Origin: Lentzea aerocolonigenes
GTDB taxonomy: Bacteria > Actinomycetota > Actinomycetes > Mycobacteriales > Pseudonocardiaceae
DNA: 64,000 nt
Assembly (NCBI RefSeq): GCF_000974445.1
Contig: NZ_BBOJ01000032.1
Location: 37,656 to 101,655 of the forward strand
Reading direction: 5' to 3'
The position numbers and the translations under genes are program-made. Below are positions 17,231 through 27,024 of the stretch, one piece after another (within the stretch, counting starts at the first letter, position 1; every line of letters starts with the position of its first letter). The notes beneath the pieces are model-generated. The model worked only from the letters and a program-made list of their open reading frames with translations. It had not been told where the DNA came from and did no database searches.

Positions 17231-17578
17231 ATGATCAAGAAGACGCTTATCGCGACTGCTGTCATCGGTGGCGCCATGCTGGTCGCCGCGGCCCCCGCCT
17301 CCGCCGGCGAGGGGCACGACCGTTCCGGCCACGGCATCAGCATCGCTGACAACGTGTGCGCCGCTCCGTGGCAGTGGAACGGCCCGTTCTCGCTGCTGCA
17401 CGAGGGCCACGCGCCCGGCTACGCCGCGTGCAACGACAACCACGCCGGTGGTGGCTCGGACATCAGCATCGCCAACAACGCCTGCCTGCTGCCGTGGCAG
17501 TGGAACGGCCCGCTGGAGATCTTCACGGTCGACCACGCGCCGTCGTACGTCGCCTGCAACGGCAACTCGGCTGGCTGA
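17231..17578 (+). CDS. Small secreted protein with two PWQWNGP repeats
   Basis: 115 residues. A clear signal peptide (MIKKTLIATAVIGGAMLVAA, cut near APASA-GEG) precedes two repeats of about 35 residues, at 36-70 and 78-112. Each has the plan [GD]ISIA[DN]N.C..PWQWNGP, then ACN[DG]N. The two Cys of each repeat (43/67 and 85/109) have identical 24-residue spacing and probably form one disulfide per repeat. Repeats with paired Cys and Asn recall chaplin-like surface proteins, but the motif is not the chaplin consensus. Function unknown; it should act outside the cell. Confidence 0.75.
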   Translation: MIKKTLIATAVIGGAMLVAAAPASAGEGHDRSGHGISIADNVCAAPWQWNGPFSLLHEGHAPGYAACNDNHAGGGSDISIANNACLLPWQWNGPLEIFTVDHAPSYVACNGNSAG

Positions 17579-17589
17579 TCGACGGACGT

Positions 17590-17630
17590 CGTGGAGGATG
17601 GCCGGACGAGCCCATCGGCCATCCCCCACG
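17590..17630. terminator. Bidirectional terminator between secreted protein gene and matB
   Basis: CGTGG, one bulged base and GGATGGCCG (17590-17604) pair with CGGCCATCC and CCACG (17616-17630). It ends both the rightward secreted-protein gene and the leftward matB gene. Confidence 0.65.
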
Positions 17631-17639
17631 ACAGTCCTC

Positions 17640-18989
17640 TCAGGACAGTTCTCGCTTGAGGACCTTGCCCATCTCGTTGCGTGGCAAGGCTTCCAGATAA
17701 CGCACCACCCGTGGCCTCTTGTGCGGTGACAACAGTCGCGCCACGTGGTCGCTCAGCACGGCTGGTTCCGGCGCTTCGCCCGCTGGAACCACCCAGGCCA
17801 CGATCCGTTCGCCGAGGTCGTCGTCCGGTTCGCCGGTCACCGCCACCTCCGCCACCGACGGGTGCTCCAGCAGGGCGTTCTCGATCTCGCCCGCGCCGAT
17901 CTTGTAGCCACCGCTCTTGATGAGGTCGGTGGCACGCCTCCCGACGATGCGGAGGTAGCCGTCGGGATCGCGCACGGCCATGTCGCCGGTGGAGAACCAC
18001 CCGTCGCGGAACGCTTCCGCCGTCGCGTCCGGCCGGTTCAGGTACTCCAGGAACAGGTTCGGCCCGCGCACCTCGATCTCACCGATGGTGCCGACTCCGA
18101 TGTCGTCGCCCTGCTCGTCGACGACTCGCACGTCGACGCCGTCCACCGGCAGCCCGACCGCGCCGGGCCTGCGATCGCCGTCGAACCGCACGCTGACGTT
18201 CATCAGCGTCTCGCTCATCCCGTACCGCTCGACGATGCCCTGTCCGGTGGCCCTGGCGATCCGCTCGTGGTCGCTCGCCGGCAGCGCCGCACTTCCGGAG
18301 ACCAGCAGCCGCGCGGTCCGGAACTGGTCCGCGAGAGCGCCGTCGTTCTCCACGGCCTCGGCGATCCGGTGGTACATCGTCGGGACGCCGAACATCATCG
18401 TGGCGCCGGTCGCGAGCTCGTGACCGACCGCTTCGGGCGAGAACTTCACGTGCCGCACCGAACCGCCGAGCCGCAGCGGGCCGAGGACACCGATGCCCAG
18501 TCCGTGCACGTGGAACAGCGGCAGTCCGTGCACCAGCACGTCGTCGCCGGTCCACTGCCACGCCTTGGCCAGCGCGTCGATGTTCGAGGTGAGTGACCTC
18601 CGCGGCAGAACCACGCCTTTGGGCGGTCCGGTCGTGCCGGAGGTGTAGATGACCAGCGCCGGCGTCTCGGGACCGGGTTCCGGGAACTCGCCGGGCTCAC
18701 CGAACACGACCGGTTCGTCCTTCAGCACCAGGTCGGGCTGGCTGTCGCCGAGGATGTGCTCCAGCTCGCGCTCGCCGATCTTGGGGTTGAGCGGCACGAT
18801 CGCCACGCCCGCCAGCAGGCCCGCCACGACGGAGACGCACGTTTCGAGCGTCGAGGTCGCCCAGACGGCGACGCGGGTGTGGCCGCGCAACCGTTCGGCC
18901 AGAGTGCCCGCGGCGCGGTGCAGCTCGGCGTGGGTCAGGGACTTCTCACCGAAGCGCAGGGCCTCGCGGTCACTCGGTTCAGCGAACAT
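17640..18989 (-). CDS. matB: Malonyl-CoA synthetase MatB-like acyl-CoA ligase
   Basis: An adenylate-forming ligase of about 449 residues with the P-loop-like YTSGTTGPPKG, the RYGMSETLMN motif, TGDMAVRDPDGY and the C-terminal Lys in GKVLKREL. As I recall it, the protein closely matches Streptomyces MatB, including VPLNPK and KSGGYKIGAGEIEN. MatB turns malonate and methylmalonate into CoA esters for polyketide or fatty-acid synthesis. The start is ATG 18989, or GTG 18995 two codons earlier. No malonate transporter gene is next to it. Confidence 0.88.
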   Translation of the reverse strand: MFAEPSDREALRFGEKSLTHAELHRAAGTLAERLRGHTRVAVWATSTLETCVSVVAGLLAGVAIVPLNPKIGERELEHILGDSQPDLVLKDEPVVFGEPGEFPEPGPETPALVIYTSGTTGPPKGVVLPRRSLTSNIDALAKAWQWTGDDVLVHGLPLFHVHGLGIGVLGPLRLGGSVRHVKFSPEAVGHELATGATMMFGVPTMYHRIAEAVENDGALADQFRTARLLVSGSAALPASDHERIARATGQGIVERYGMSETLMNVSVRFDGDRRPGAVGLPVDGVDVRVVDEQGDDIGVGTIGEIEVRGPNLFLEYLNRPDATAEAFRDGWFSTGDMAVRDPDGYLRIVGRRATDLIKSGGYKIGAGEIENALLEHPSVAEVAVTGEPDDDLGERIVAWVVPAGEAPEPAVLSDHVARLLSPHKRPRVVRYLEALPRNEMGKVLKRELS

Positions 18990-19079
18990 GGACACAGCGT
19001 CTTACGAGCCCCTCGAGGACGCGTGGGAAGTGTGGTTCTGGACACGGTGTTCAACTGCCCCTGCTTCGCAGATGGCGGA

Positions 19080-19177
19080 CGAGGTCGTCTGGGAGTCGGT
19101 CCTCCGGCCACCGCTTGCCTCCGAATCGCCTTCGGCGGTTGACGGCAAGAGGCGACCGGAGGACCGACACGACCTCG
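19080..19177. repeat. Nested intergenic palindrome A
   Basis: Three pairs of arms are nested: CGAGGTCGT (19080-19088) with 19169-19177; TCGGTCCTCCGG (19096-19107) with 19156-19167; CTTGCC (19114-19119) with 19144-19149. The whole can fold as one long interrupted stem, 17 bases ahead of the tsaB start. The flank CTGCTTCGCAGATGGCGG (19060-19077) recurs almost exactly at 25410-25427, beside palindrome D. Confidence 0.7.
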
Positions 19178-19194
19178 TACTACTCTGGACAATC

Positions 19195-19875
19195 GTGCTA
19201 GTGCTCGCCGTCGACACGGCCACCCCCGCAGTCACCGCCGGTGTGGTCGAACTCGCGCCAGACTCCCCGCCGCGCCTGCTCGCGAAGCGGGTGACGCTCA
19301 ACGCCAAGGCGCACGGCGAGCTGCTCACCCCGCACATCAGCGACTCGCTCGAAGAGGCCGGCAAGACCTTCGCCGACCTCGACGCGATCGTCGTCGGCGC
19401 CGGTCCGGGGCCGTTCACGGGTCTGCGGGTCGGTCTCGCCACGGCCGCCGCGCTCGGTCAGGCGCTCAACCGCCCGGTCTACCCGGTCGCCACCACGGAC
19501 GCGATCGCCAAGGACGCCGCCAGCGGCCACCCGCTGCTCGTCGCGACCGACGCCCGGCGCAAGGAGGTCTACTGGGCCGCCTACGACGCCGCCGGTCGCC
19601 GCACGGACGGTCCGCACGTCGAACGCCCGCAGGACCTCGCGGAGAAGCTGCCGGCCCTGGGCGTGCAACAGGCCACGGGTGAGGGCGCCGAGATCTACCA
19701 GGACGTCCTCGGCTTGGAGCTCCTCCAATCGAAGCACCCGAGCCCGGAGGGCCTGGTCGCCGCCGCGGCCGCCGAGGTGCTCGCCAAGGCCCGCCCGGCC
19801 GCGCTCACCCCGCTCTACCTGCGCCGCCCCGACGCCGTGGAGCCCACCGGGCGCAAGCGGGTGACCAGGGCATGA
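19195..19875 (+). CDS. tsaB: tRNA threonylcarbamoyladenosine synthesis protein TsaB
   Basis: TsaB is an ASKHA-fold partner of TsaD. The 226-residue product starts VLVLAVDTATP, the family's N-terminus, which decides the start at GTG 19195 although the open frame runs much further upstream. GAGPGPFTGLRVGLATA and the dimer-forming N-terminal domain are present. The stop overlaps rimI (ATGA). With tsaE 2 kb upstream and tsaD two genes on, all three of these t6A proteins are in this window. Confidence 0.92.
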   Translation: MLVLAVDTATPAVTAGVVELAPDSPPRLLAKRVTLNAKAHGELLTPHISDSLEEAGKTFADLDAIVVGAGPGPFTGLRVGLATAAALGQALNRPVYPVATTDAIAKDAASGHPLLVATDARRKEVYWAAYDAAGRRTDGPHVERPQDLAEKLPALGVQQATGEGAEIYQDVLGLELLQSKHPSPEGLVAAAAAEVLAKARPAALTPLYLRRPDAVEPTGRKRVTRA

Positions 19876-20330
19876 CCACCGGCACCGTCACGCTCGCGCC
19901 TCTGCAGCACGCCGACGTGCCCAAGTGCCACGAGATCGAGCTGGCGTTGTTCCCCGGCGACGACCCGTGGAGCGAGAACGCGTTCCACAGCGAGCTCAGC
20001 AACGGCAACTACTACATGGGCGCGTACGCGGACGACGAGCTGATCGGTTACGCCGGTCTCGCCGCGAGCCCGCACGAGGCGAGCATCCACACGATCGCCG
20101 TGATCCGGCACTGGCAGGGCAGGGGCGTCGGCAAGATGCTGCTGCGGAACCTGCTGGCCCGCGTCGACGAGATCGGCGTGCCGGTGTACCTGGAAGTCCG
20201 CACGGACAACGAGCCCGCGATCGCGATGTACCTGGCGCACGGCTTCGAACACCTCGGCCTGCGCCGCCGCTACTACCAGCCGTCGGGTGCCGACGCGTAC
20301 ACGATGGGAAGGCCTGCTCAAAGTGTCTGA
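19872..20330 (+). CDS. rimI: Ribosomal-protein S18-alanine N-acetyltransferase-like GNAT
   Basis: 152 residues with the GNAT core: acetyl-CoA loop RHWQGRGVGKMLL and the EVRTDNEPAIAMYLAHGF segment typical of RimI. RimI acetylates the N-terminus of S18 in E. coli; in actinobacteria its range may be wider. The ATG at 19872 overlaps tsaB, and the end overlaps the tsaD start by 8 bases. The tsaB-rimI-tsaD order is conserved in actinobacteria. Confidence 0.9.
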   Translation: MTTGTVTLAPLQHADVPKCHEIELALFPGDDPWSENAFHSELSNGNYYMGAYADDELIGYAGLAASPHEASIHTIAVIRHWQGRGVGKMLLRNLLARVDEIGVPVYLEVRTDNEPAIAMYLAHGFEHLGLRRRYYQPSGADAYTMGRPAQSV

Positions 20331-21378
20331 TCGTTTGATCCTCGGCATCGAGAGCTCGTGCGACGAGACGGGCGTCGGCATCGTCCGCCTCGGTCCGGAC
20401 GGCTCGCTCGAACTGCTCGCCGACGAGGTCGCCTCCAGCGTCGAGGAGCACGCCCGCTTCGGCGGCGTCGTGCCCGAGGTCGCCTCGCGCGCCCACCTCG
20501 AGGCCATGGTCCCGACCATGCGCCGCGCACTGGACGCGTCCGGCGTCGAGCTCTCCCAGATCCACTCCATCGCCGTCACGGCCGGACCGGGTCTCGCCGG
20601 CGCGCTGCTGGTCGGCGTGGCCGCCGCGAAGGCGTACGCGGCCGCGTTGAACAAGCCGCTCTACGGCGTGAACCACCTCGCCGGTCATGTCGCCGCGGAC
20701 ACGTTGCAGCACGGCCCGTTGCCGCAGCGCTGCCTCGCGCTGCTGGTCTCCGGCGGCCACTCGCAGCTGCTGCTCGTCGAGGGCGGCCTGGCGAACTCGA
20801 TCACCGAGATCGGGTCCACCGTGGACGACGCGGCCGGTGAGGCCTACGACAAGGTCGCGCGGTTGCTCGACCTGCCGTACCCGGGCGGCCCACCCATCGA
20901 CAAGCTCGCCAAGCAGGGCAACGGGTGCGCGATCGCGTTCCCGCGCGGCCTGACGGGTCCGCGCGACGCGAAGTACGACTTCTCGTTCTCCGGCCTGAAG
21001 ACCTCGGTGGCCCGCTGGGTGGAGCGCGCCGAACGCGCCGGCGAGGAGATTCCGCTCGCCGACGTCGCCGCGTCGTTCCAGGAGGCCGTCGCGGACGTGC
21101 TGACCGCCAAGGCGATCCGCGCCGCGAAGGACCTGAACGTCGACACGCTGGTGATCTCCGGCGGTGTCGCGGCGAACTCGCGCCTGAGCGGTCTCGCGGC
21201 CGAGCGGTGTGCCGAGGCGGGCATCGAGCTGCGCGTGCCGCGGCCACGGCTGTGCACGGACAACGGCGCGATGATCGCGGCGCTCGGCGCCCACCTGGTA
21301 GCGGCGGGCGCCAAGCCGTCCCCGATGGACCTGTCCACCACCCCAGGCCTCCCGGTCAACACCGTCCAAATCCTCTGA
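20323..21378 (+). CDS. tsaD: tRNA N6-threonylcarbamoyladenosine transferase TsaD
   Basis: TsaD transfers the threonylcarbamoyl group from its AMP ester to tRNA A37. The 351-residue protein starts ILGIESSCDETG and has the metal-binding HLAGH, VSGGHSQL, and ISGGVAANSRL near the end. The GTG at 20323 is 8 bases inside rimI; the longer frame from 20287 would overlap more and lacks family support. A large palindrome follows the stop. Confidence 0.95.
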   Translation: MSDRLILGIESSCDETGVGIVRLGPDGSLELLADEVASSVEEHARFGGVVPEVASRAHLEAMVPTMRRALDASGVELSQIHSIAVTAGPGLAGALLVGVAAAKAYAAALNKPLYGVNHLAGHVAADTLQHGPLPQRCLALLVSGGHSQLLLVEGGLANSITEIGSTVDDAAGEAYDKVARLLDLPYPGGPPIDKLAKQGNGCAIAFPRGLTGPRDAKYDFSFSGLKTSVARWVERAERAGEEIPLADVAASFQEAVADVLTAKAIRAAKDLNVDTLVISGGVAANSRLSGLAAERCAEAGIELRVPRPRLCTDNGAMIAALGAHLVAAGAKPSPMDLSTTPGLPVNTVQIL

Positions 21379-21394
21379 CCCGCTGATCCGGACG

Positions 21395-21553
21395 GCACGC
21401 GGGGCCCCTTCGTGCGCTCAGTGCGAACGAAAGCTCCCCGCGTGCACTACGGAGGCGCTGCGCGGTTGCTGCGTTGCTTCCGTAATGCGGAATTGGGGAA
21501 GTGCACGCGGGGAGCTTTCGTACTCTCCTGGTGCACGAAAGGGCCCCGCGTGC
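21395..21553. repeat. Nested intergenic palindrome B between tsaD and phoD
   Basis: Outer arms 21395-21415 and 21533-21553 (GCACGCGGGGCCCC...) match with one mismatch. Inner arms 21427-21448 and 21500-21521 (core CGAAAGCTCCCCGCGTGCAC) match perfectly over 22 bases. A further short pair, TACGGAGGC/GCTTCCGTA, lies inside with one mismatch. The genes on both sides converge here, so it can act as a two-way terminator, but it is far longer than one needs to be. Confidence 0.8.
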
Positions 21554-21558
21554 GGTCG

Positions 21559-23064
21559 CTAAACGCGGTTGAGGCCGGGGACGCGGTCCTCCACGGCGAA
21601 CGAGGCCTTGGTGCGGACAGGCGATCCCGGCCGCGTCACGTAGTCGAGCCCCCGGAACTCCGTGCGCAGCTCATCGGGCGTGAACCTGGTCAGCGTGTAC
21701 CCGCGCCGGTTGTTGAAGTACTTCACGTGCGGGTTCTCGCGCAGCCACGCGGCCGTGTCCTCGTACTCCTCCGACCCGTCGCCACCGGCGGTGATCGACG
21801 TGGTCACCAGTTCGGTCGCGAGCGTCTTCGACGACGGGTCGTCCCAGCGCTCCTTGACCTCGGCACCCCACGCCGCGTGCACGTCACCGGTCAGCACGAC
21901 CGGGTTCCGCACGTCGGCGAAGCGCGCCACCACCCGGTCCCGGTCGGCGGCGTAGCCGTCCCACGCGTCCAGCAGGAACTTGTCCACGTCACCGGGGATG
22001 TAGTCGTACTGTGAGAAGAACACCTGCTGGCCGAGCACGTCCCAGCGCGCCTGCGAGCCGCGGAACCCGTTGAACAGCCAGCCTTCCTGGTCGTCGCCGA
22101 GCATCGTGCGTTCGGGAGCGAGCCGTTCCGGGCACAGCTGGAGCCCGTCCCCGCAGGCCTGGTCGGTCCGGTACTGGCGGGTGTCGAGCATGTGGAACGT
22201 GGCGAGCGACCCCCACCGGATCCGCCGGTACAGCCTCGGTGACCTGCGGATCGGCATGTTCTCGTAGTACGCCTGGAACGCCGCGGCCCTGCGGTGGGCG
22301 AAGTTCGCCTGCGGGGTGTCCGGCTGCAGGCCGGCCCAGTTGTTGGCGATCTCGTGGTCGTCCCAGACCACCGACCAGGGTGCGACGGCGTGCGCCTCCT
22401 GCAGGTCGGGATCGGCCTTGTACTGGGCGTACCGCCGCCGGTAGTCCGCGAGCGTCACGGTCGTCGGGCCGTCGACGTGGCGGGCGATGCCGCTGGGCGA
22501 CTTGTGGATGCCGGCCTCGTACTCGTACGTGTAGTCGCCGAGGTGCAGCACCAGGTCCGGTTCGTCCTCCGCCAGCCTGCGGTACGCCGTGAAGTACCCG
22601 TGCTCGTACTGCGCGCACGACGCGAAGGCCATCGTCAGCGGTGCCTGCAACGTGTTCGGAGGAGGAGCCGTGCGCGTGCGGCCCGTCCGTGAGAGGTGGT
22701 TGAGCGCCTTGAAGCGGTAGAAGTACTCGCGGCCCGGTTCCAGCCCGGAGAGCTCCAGGTGCAGGCTGTGCGCCTCCTCCGGTCGGGCGACGGTCGAGCC
22801 CTGCTGGACGATCCGGGTGAACCGCTCGTCGTCCGCGACCTGCCACCCCACCTCGATCGGCCGTGCCGGCATGCCTCCCAGGCCGTCCTCCGCGAACGGT
22901 TCCACGGCCAGCCGGGTCCACAGCACCACCCCGTCGGGTGTCGGGTCGCCCGAGGCCACACCGAGTGTGAAAGGGTCGGCGGGTCTGGCGGACGCGGTGG
23001 CCGAGAACGCTGTGACTCCCGCCACGCCTGCGAGCAGCAGAGTCCGGCGCGTCAAGGTGGGCAT
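21559..23064 (-). CDS. phoD: Alkaline phosphatase D (PhoD family), Tat-exported
   Basis: About 500 residues from ATG 23064. The N-terminus has twin arginines in LTRRTLLLAGVAG followed by a hydrophobic stretch and ASA, a Tat signal. The PhoD N-terminal domain is followed by the metallophosphatase core: ASCAQYEHGYF, HLGDYTYEY, WDDHEIANN and TGDVHAAW. PhoD enzymes use calcium and iron to release phosphate from mono- and diesters outside the cell. A longer frame to 23160 would add 32 residues ahead of the signal and is unlikely. No Pho box was sought in detail. Confidence 0.92.
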   Translation of the reverse strand: MPTLTRRTLLLAGVAGVTAFSATASARPADPFTLGVASGDPTPDGVVLWTRLAVEPFAEDGLGGMPARPIEVGWQVADDERFTRIVQQGSTVARPEEAHSLHLELSGLEPGREYFYRFKALNHLSRTGRTRTAPPPNTLQAPLTMAFASCAQYEHGYFTAYRRLAEDEPDLVLHLGDYTYEYEAGIHKSPSGIARHVDGPTTVTLADYRRRYAQYKADPDLQEAHAVAPWSVVWDDHEIANNWAGLQPDTPQANFAHRRAAAFQAYYENMPIRRSPRLYRRIRWGSLATFHMLDTRQYRTDQACGDGLQLCPERLAPERTMLGDDQEGWLFNGFRGSQARWDVLGQQVFFSQYDYIPGDVDKFLLDAWDGYAADRDRVVARFADVRNPVVLTGDVHAAWGAEVKERWDDPSSKTLATELVTTSITAGGDGSEEYEDTAAWLRENPHVKYFNNRRGYTLTRFTPDELRTEFRGLDYVTRPGSPVRTKASFAVEDRVPGLNRV

Positions 23065-23116
23065 GCCCTGAATACGGCTCCCGACGGGTGACCGGTTCGG
23101 GGCCCTCGTTGAAGGG

Positions 23117-23143
23117 TTGGCACTCTCGTGGGTAGAGTGCCAA
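23117..23143 (+). promoter_or_regulatory. CIRCE operator (HrcA site) ahead of groES
   Basis: TTGGCACTC (23117-23125), nine bases, then GAGTGCCAA (23135-23143). This matches the CIRCE consensus (TTAGCACTC-N9-GAGTGCTAA) with compensated changes in both arms. HrcA is expected to repress groES-groEL1 here until heat shock. It lies ~95 bases before the groES start. Confidence 0.93.
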
Positions 23144-23237
23144 TTGCACGGCACCAGCACCGCCCCGACCCCCGCGACGGCGGGGTGGCAGGAGCCGTAA
23201 CAACGAAACCTGCCAACGACCCGTGGAGGTCATCCCG

Positions 23238-23531
23238 GTGAGCGTGAACATCAAGCCGCTCGAGGACAAGATCGTCGTTCAGGCCTCCGAGGCCGAGACG
23301 ACCACCGCCTCCGGCCTCGTGATCCCGGACACCGCGAAGGAGAAGCCCCAGGAGGGCAAGGTCCTCGCGGTCGGCCCCGGCCGCATCGACGACAAGGGCA
23401 ACCGCATTCCGGTCGACGTTGCCGTCGGCGACGTCGTCATCTACTCGAAGTACGGCGGCACCGAGGTCAAGTACAACGGCGAGGAGTACCTCATCCTCTC
23501 CGCCCGCGACGTGCTGGCCGTCGTCAACTAG
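23238..23531 (+). CDS. groES: Co-chaperonin GroES
   Basis: The 97-residue heptameric lid of GroEL. NIKPLEDKIVV, the mobile loop around TTTASGLVIPDTAKEKP and the end YLILSARDVLAVV are canonical. The GTG at 23238 sits 8 bases after GGAGG. The CIRCE element upstream implies control by HrcA. groEL1 follows after a 244-base gap filled by a palindrome, an unusually long spacer for this pair. Confidence 0.97.
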   Translation: MSVNIKPLEDKIVVQASEAETTTASGLVIPDTAKEKPQEGKVLAVGPGRIDDKGNRIPVDVAVGDVVIYSKYGGTEVKYNGEEYLILSARDVLAVVN

Positions 23532-23691
23532 TGCCGTAGACCGGCACGTTGCCGTGGCAATTCGCGGTCAGACGAGTGGATCGTGGTGCCGCCCCCGCGT
23601 CCTCATACTGGACGTATGGGGGCGCGGGGGCGGTGCCGCGAGCCGCTCCGCTGAGCGTGAATTGACCGCCAACGTGCCGGGCTATGGCACT
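23530..23691. repeat. Nested intergenic palindrome C between groES and groEL1
   Basis: Outer arms 23530-23550 and 23671-23691 pair with three mismatches. Inner arms 23585-23599 and 23623-23637 (core GCCCCCGCG) pair with one G-T difference. The inner hairpin CCCCGCGTCCTCATA (23594-23608) also occurs in the hairpin at 28612-28660. Such a fold should reduce or time transcription into groEL1. Confidence 0.75.
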
Positions 23692-23775
23692 ACGACGCTC
23701 GGCTGTCATGCCTGACGCCCCGGCGCCCCATCCGGGGCATCCGGGGCGTTTCGCTACCCAGAGAGGCTTCAGGTA

Positions 23776-25398
<1,623 letters not shown>

Positions 25399-25426
25399 GT
25401 TCTTGGCCGCTGCTTCGCAGACGGCG

Positions 25427-25530
25427 GCGAGTTCGCCTTGAAGTCAGCCGTCTGGCCGACTCGCTCACGCCGAAATGGGCTTCGCCGATTTCGACGTGAG
25501 CGGGTGACCGGACGACTGACGCGAACTCGC
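25427..25530. repeat. Nested intergenic palindrome D after groEL1
   Basis: Outer arms GCGAGTTCGC (25427-25436) and GCGAACTCGC (25521-25530) are perfect. GTCAGCCGTCTGG-like bases pair imperfectly with 25508-25520. CGCTCACG (25462-25469) pairs with 25495-25502, and CGAAAT (25471-25476) with ATTTCG (25488-25493). The flank CTGCTTCGCAGACGGCGG matches that of palindrome A. Confidence 0.7.
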
Positions 25531-25546
25531 GGTTTCCGCTCAAACG

Positions 25547-25589
25547 AAAGCCGGGTCGGGCACCTCGACGGTGTTCGCCCCGGCTTTTT
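25547..25589 (+). terminator. Intrinsic terminator of groEL1
   Basis: AAAGCCGGG at 25547-25555 pairs with CCCGGCTTT at 25579-25587, followed by a short T run, the nearest to a textbook terminator in this window. It lies between groEL1 and the convergent whiB gene, whose stop is at 25594. Confidence 0.75.
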
Positions 25590-25593
25590 GTGG

Positions 25594-25890
25594 TTAAACG
25601 ATCGCCAATTGGCGCTTGCGGGCCTTGATGATGTGGTCGCGCTCCGATTCCGAGAGCCCGCCCCAAATTCCGTAGGGTTCCTGCACCGCCAGTGCGTGTT
25701 TGCGGCACAGCTCCAGCACCGGGCAGGCGAGGCAGACGGCCTTGGCCCGGGCTTCCCGTCGTGCTCTCGCCGGACCCCGTTCACCGTCGGGGTGGAAGAA
25801 GAACGCGCTGTCCATGCCCCGGCACGAACCGCGCATCTGCCAGTCCCAGAGATCTGCGTTGGGACCGGGGAGCCTTCGGGTGTCCGCCAT
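25594..25890 (-). CDS. WhiB-family Fe-S regulator, WhiB3/WhiD-like
   Basis: 98 residues with the four cluster-binding Cys (C23, C53, C56, C62) and the G[IV]WGG turn at 74-78 followed by a basic helix. LPGPNADLWDWQMRG and FFHPDGERG are close to WhiB3 of mycobacteria and WhiD of Streptomyces. Location beside groEL1 and near a bldM-like gene supports that identity. WhiB proteins bind a 4Fe-4S cluster, sense redox or NO and act with the primary sigma factor; WhiD is needed for spore maturation. It is divergent from the MerR-type gene. Confidence 0.9.
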   Translation of the reverse strand: MADTRRLPGPNADLWDWQMRGSCRGMDSAFFFHPDGERGPARARREARAKAVCLACPVLELCRKHALAVQEPYGIWGGLSESERDHIIKARKRQLAIV

Positions 25891-26058
25891 CGAGACCGCC
25901 TCCGTGACGACTGCTCCATTCGGCTTAACGATGATCCACCGTAGAACCGCGTCAAAACTTGTTCAAGAGGCTGAAGACCCAAATCAACTGATGGGTGACG
26001 GCACGCGTGTTCGATCACTCACCGCCCGGAGTTGCCGCCCGGATGAGGTGAACGGAAC

Positions 26059-27012
26059 ATGGCTCTCGTGATGACACAGCCGGAGCACAGGTCTGCCGGT
26101 GGTCACACGAGTGAGCCCCTTCTCTCAGTGGCCGCGGTGGCCAGGCGACTCGGCGTGGCTCCCGCCACCCTTCGCACCTGGGACCGTCGCTACGGGCTCG
26201 GCCCAAGCGGTCACACGACCGGGCGGCACCGGAAATACGGGCCGCGGGACGTGGCTCGTTTGGAATTGATGCAACGCGCTCTTCTTCGTGGCGCCTCATC
26301 GGCCGAGGCGGCCCGTTTCGCGCTCGACTCGAAATCGTCGATGACGCACGGCGAGGTTCCCGTCGCACCATCGGGTGGTGGCCGCGGACTGAAAATGCCC
26401 GGAGCGTCTCGTTTGGCGCGCGGACTCGGGCGCGCGGCGCTCGCGATGGACTCCATCGCCGTGCAGGGCATGCTCGCCGACGCGCTGGCGTCCGAGGGGG
26501 TGATCGCGACCTGGAACGAGGTCGTGCGCCCGGTGCTCACCGCAGTCGCCGCGCGGTGGCAGCTCTCCGGCGCCGGGGTCGAGGTGGAGCACCTCCTCAA
26601 CGAGTGCGTGCTCGCGTCGTTCGTGCGCGCGACACCGCTCGTCACTCTCGGGCGCAACCATCGGCCCGTGTTGCTGGCGTGCATGCCGGAGGAGAGGCAC
26701 AACCTTCCCCTCTATCCGCTGGCCGCCGAGCTCGCGCAGCGCGGCGTGGTCGTCCGGCAGCTCGGGGCGGCGTTGCCGGTGGACGCGCTGGCGGCCGCCG
26801 TGCGCCGCACCGCTCCTTCCGCGGTGGTGCTGTGGGCGCAGCTGCCCCGGTACGCCGATCCAGGAGTGATTGCGGCACTGCCGCGCACCCGGCAGCAGGT
26901 GCGGTTGTTCGTGGGCGGGCCGGGCTGGCAGCGGGGTGTGGTGACGGCGCCGGCCGAGCGCGTGGACGACCTCGCCGATGCCGCGGCGGCCGTGGAGGCC
27001 GCGGTCACCTGA
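26059..27012 (+). CDS. MerR-type regulator with B12-binding-like domain (CarH/LitR group)
   Basis: 317 residues. Residues ~21-90 are a MerR helix-turn-helix (LSVAAVARRLGVAPATLRTW). A four-helix region follows with W167...E177-H178, matching the Wx9EH cap over adenosylcobalamin in CarH. Then comes a Rossmann-like domain with H214 in PEERHNLPL, in the place of the cobalt-binding His. Such proteins are repressors released by green light breaking the Co-C bond. All key residues seem present, so light or B12 sensing is likely but not shown. The start is ATG 26059 or ATG 26071. It stands divergent to the WhiB gene, an unexpected pairing. Confidence 0.82.
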   Translation: MALVMTQPEHRSAGGHTSEPLLSVAAVARRLGVAPATLRTWDRRYGLGPSGHTTGRHRKYGPRDVARLELMQRALLRGASSAEAARFALDSKSSMTHGEVPVAPSGGGRGLKMPGASRLARGLGRAALAMDSIAVQGMLADALASEGVIATWNEVVRPVLTAVAARWQLSGAGVEVEHLLNECVLASFVRATPLVTLGRNHRPVLLACMPEERHNLPLYPLAAELAQRGVVVRQLGAALPVDALAAAVRRTAPSAVVLWAQLPRYADPGVIAALPRTRQQVRLFVGGPGWQRGVVTAPAERVDDLADAAAAVEAAVT

Positions 27013-27024
27013 CAGACTTCCCCG

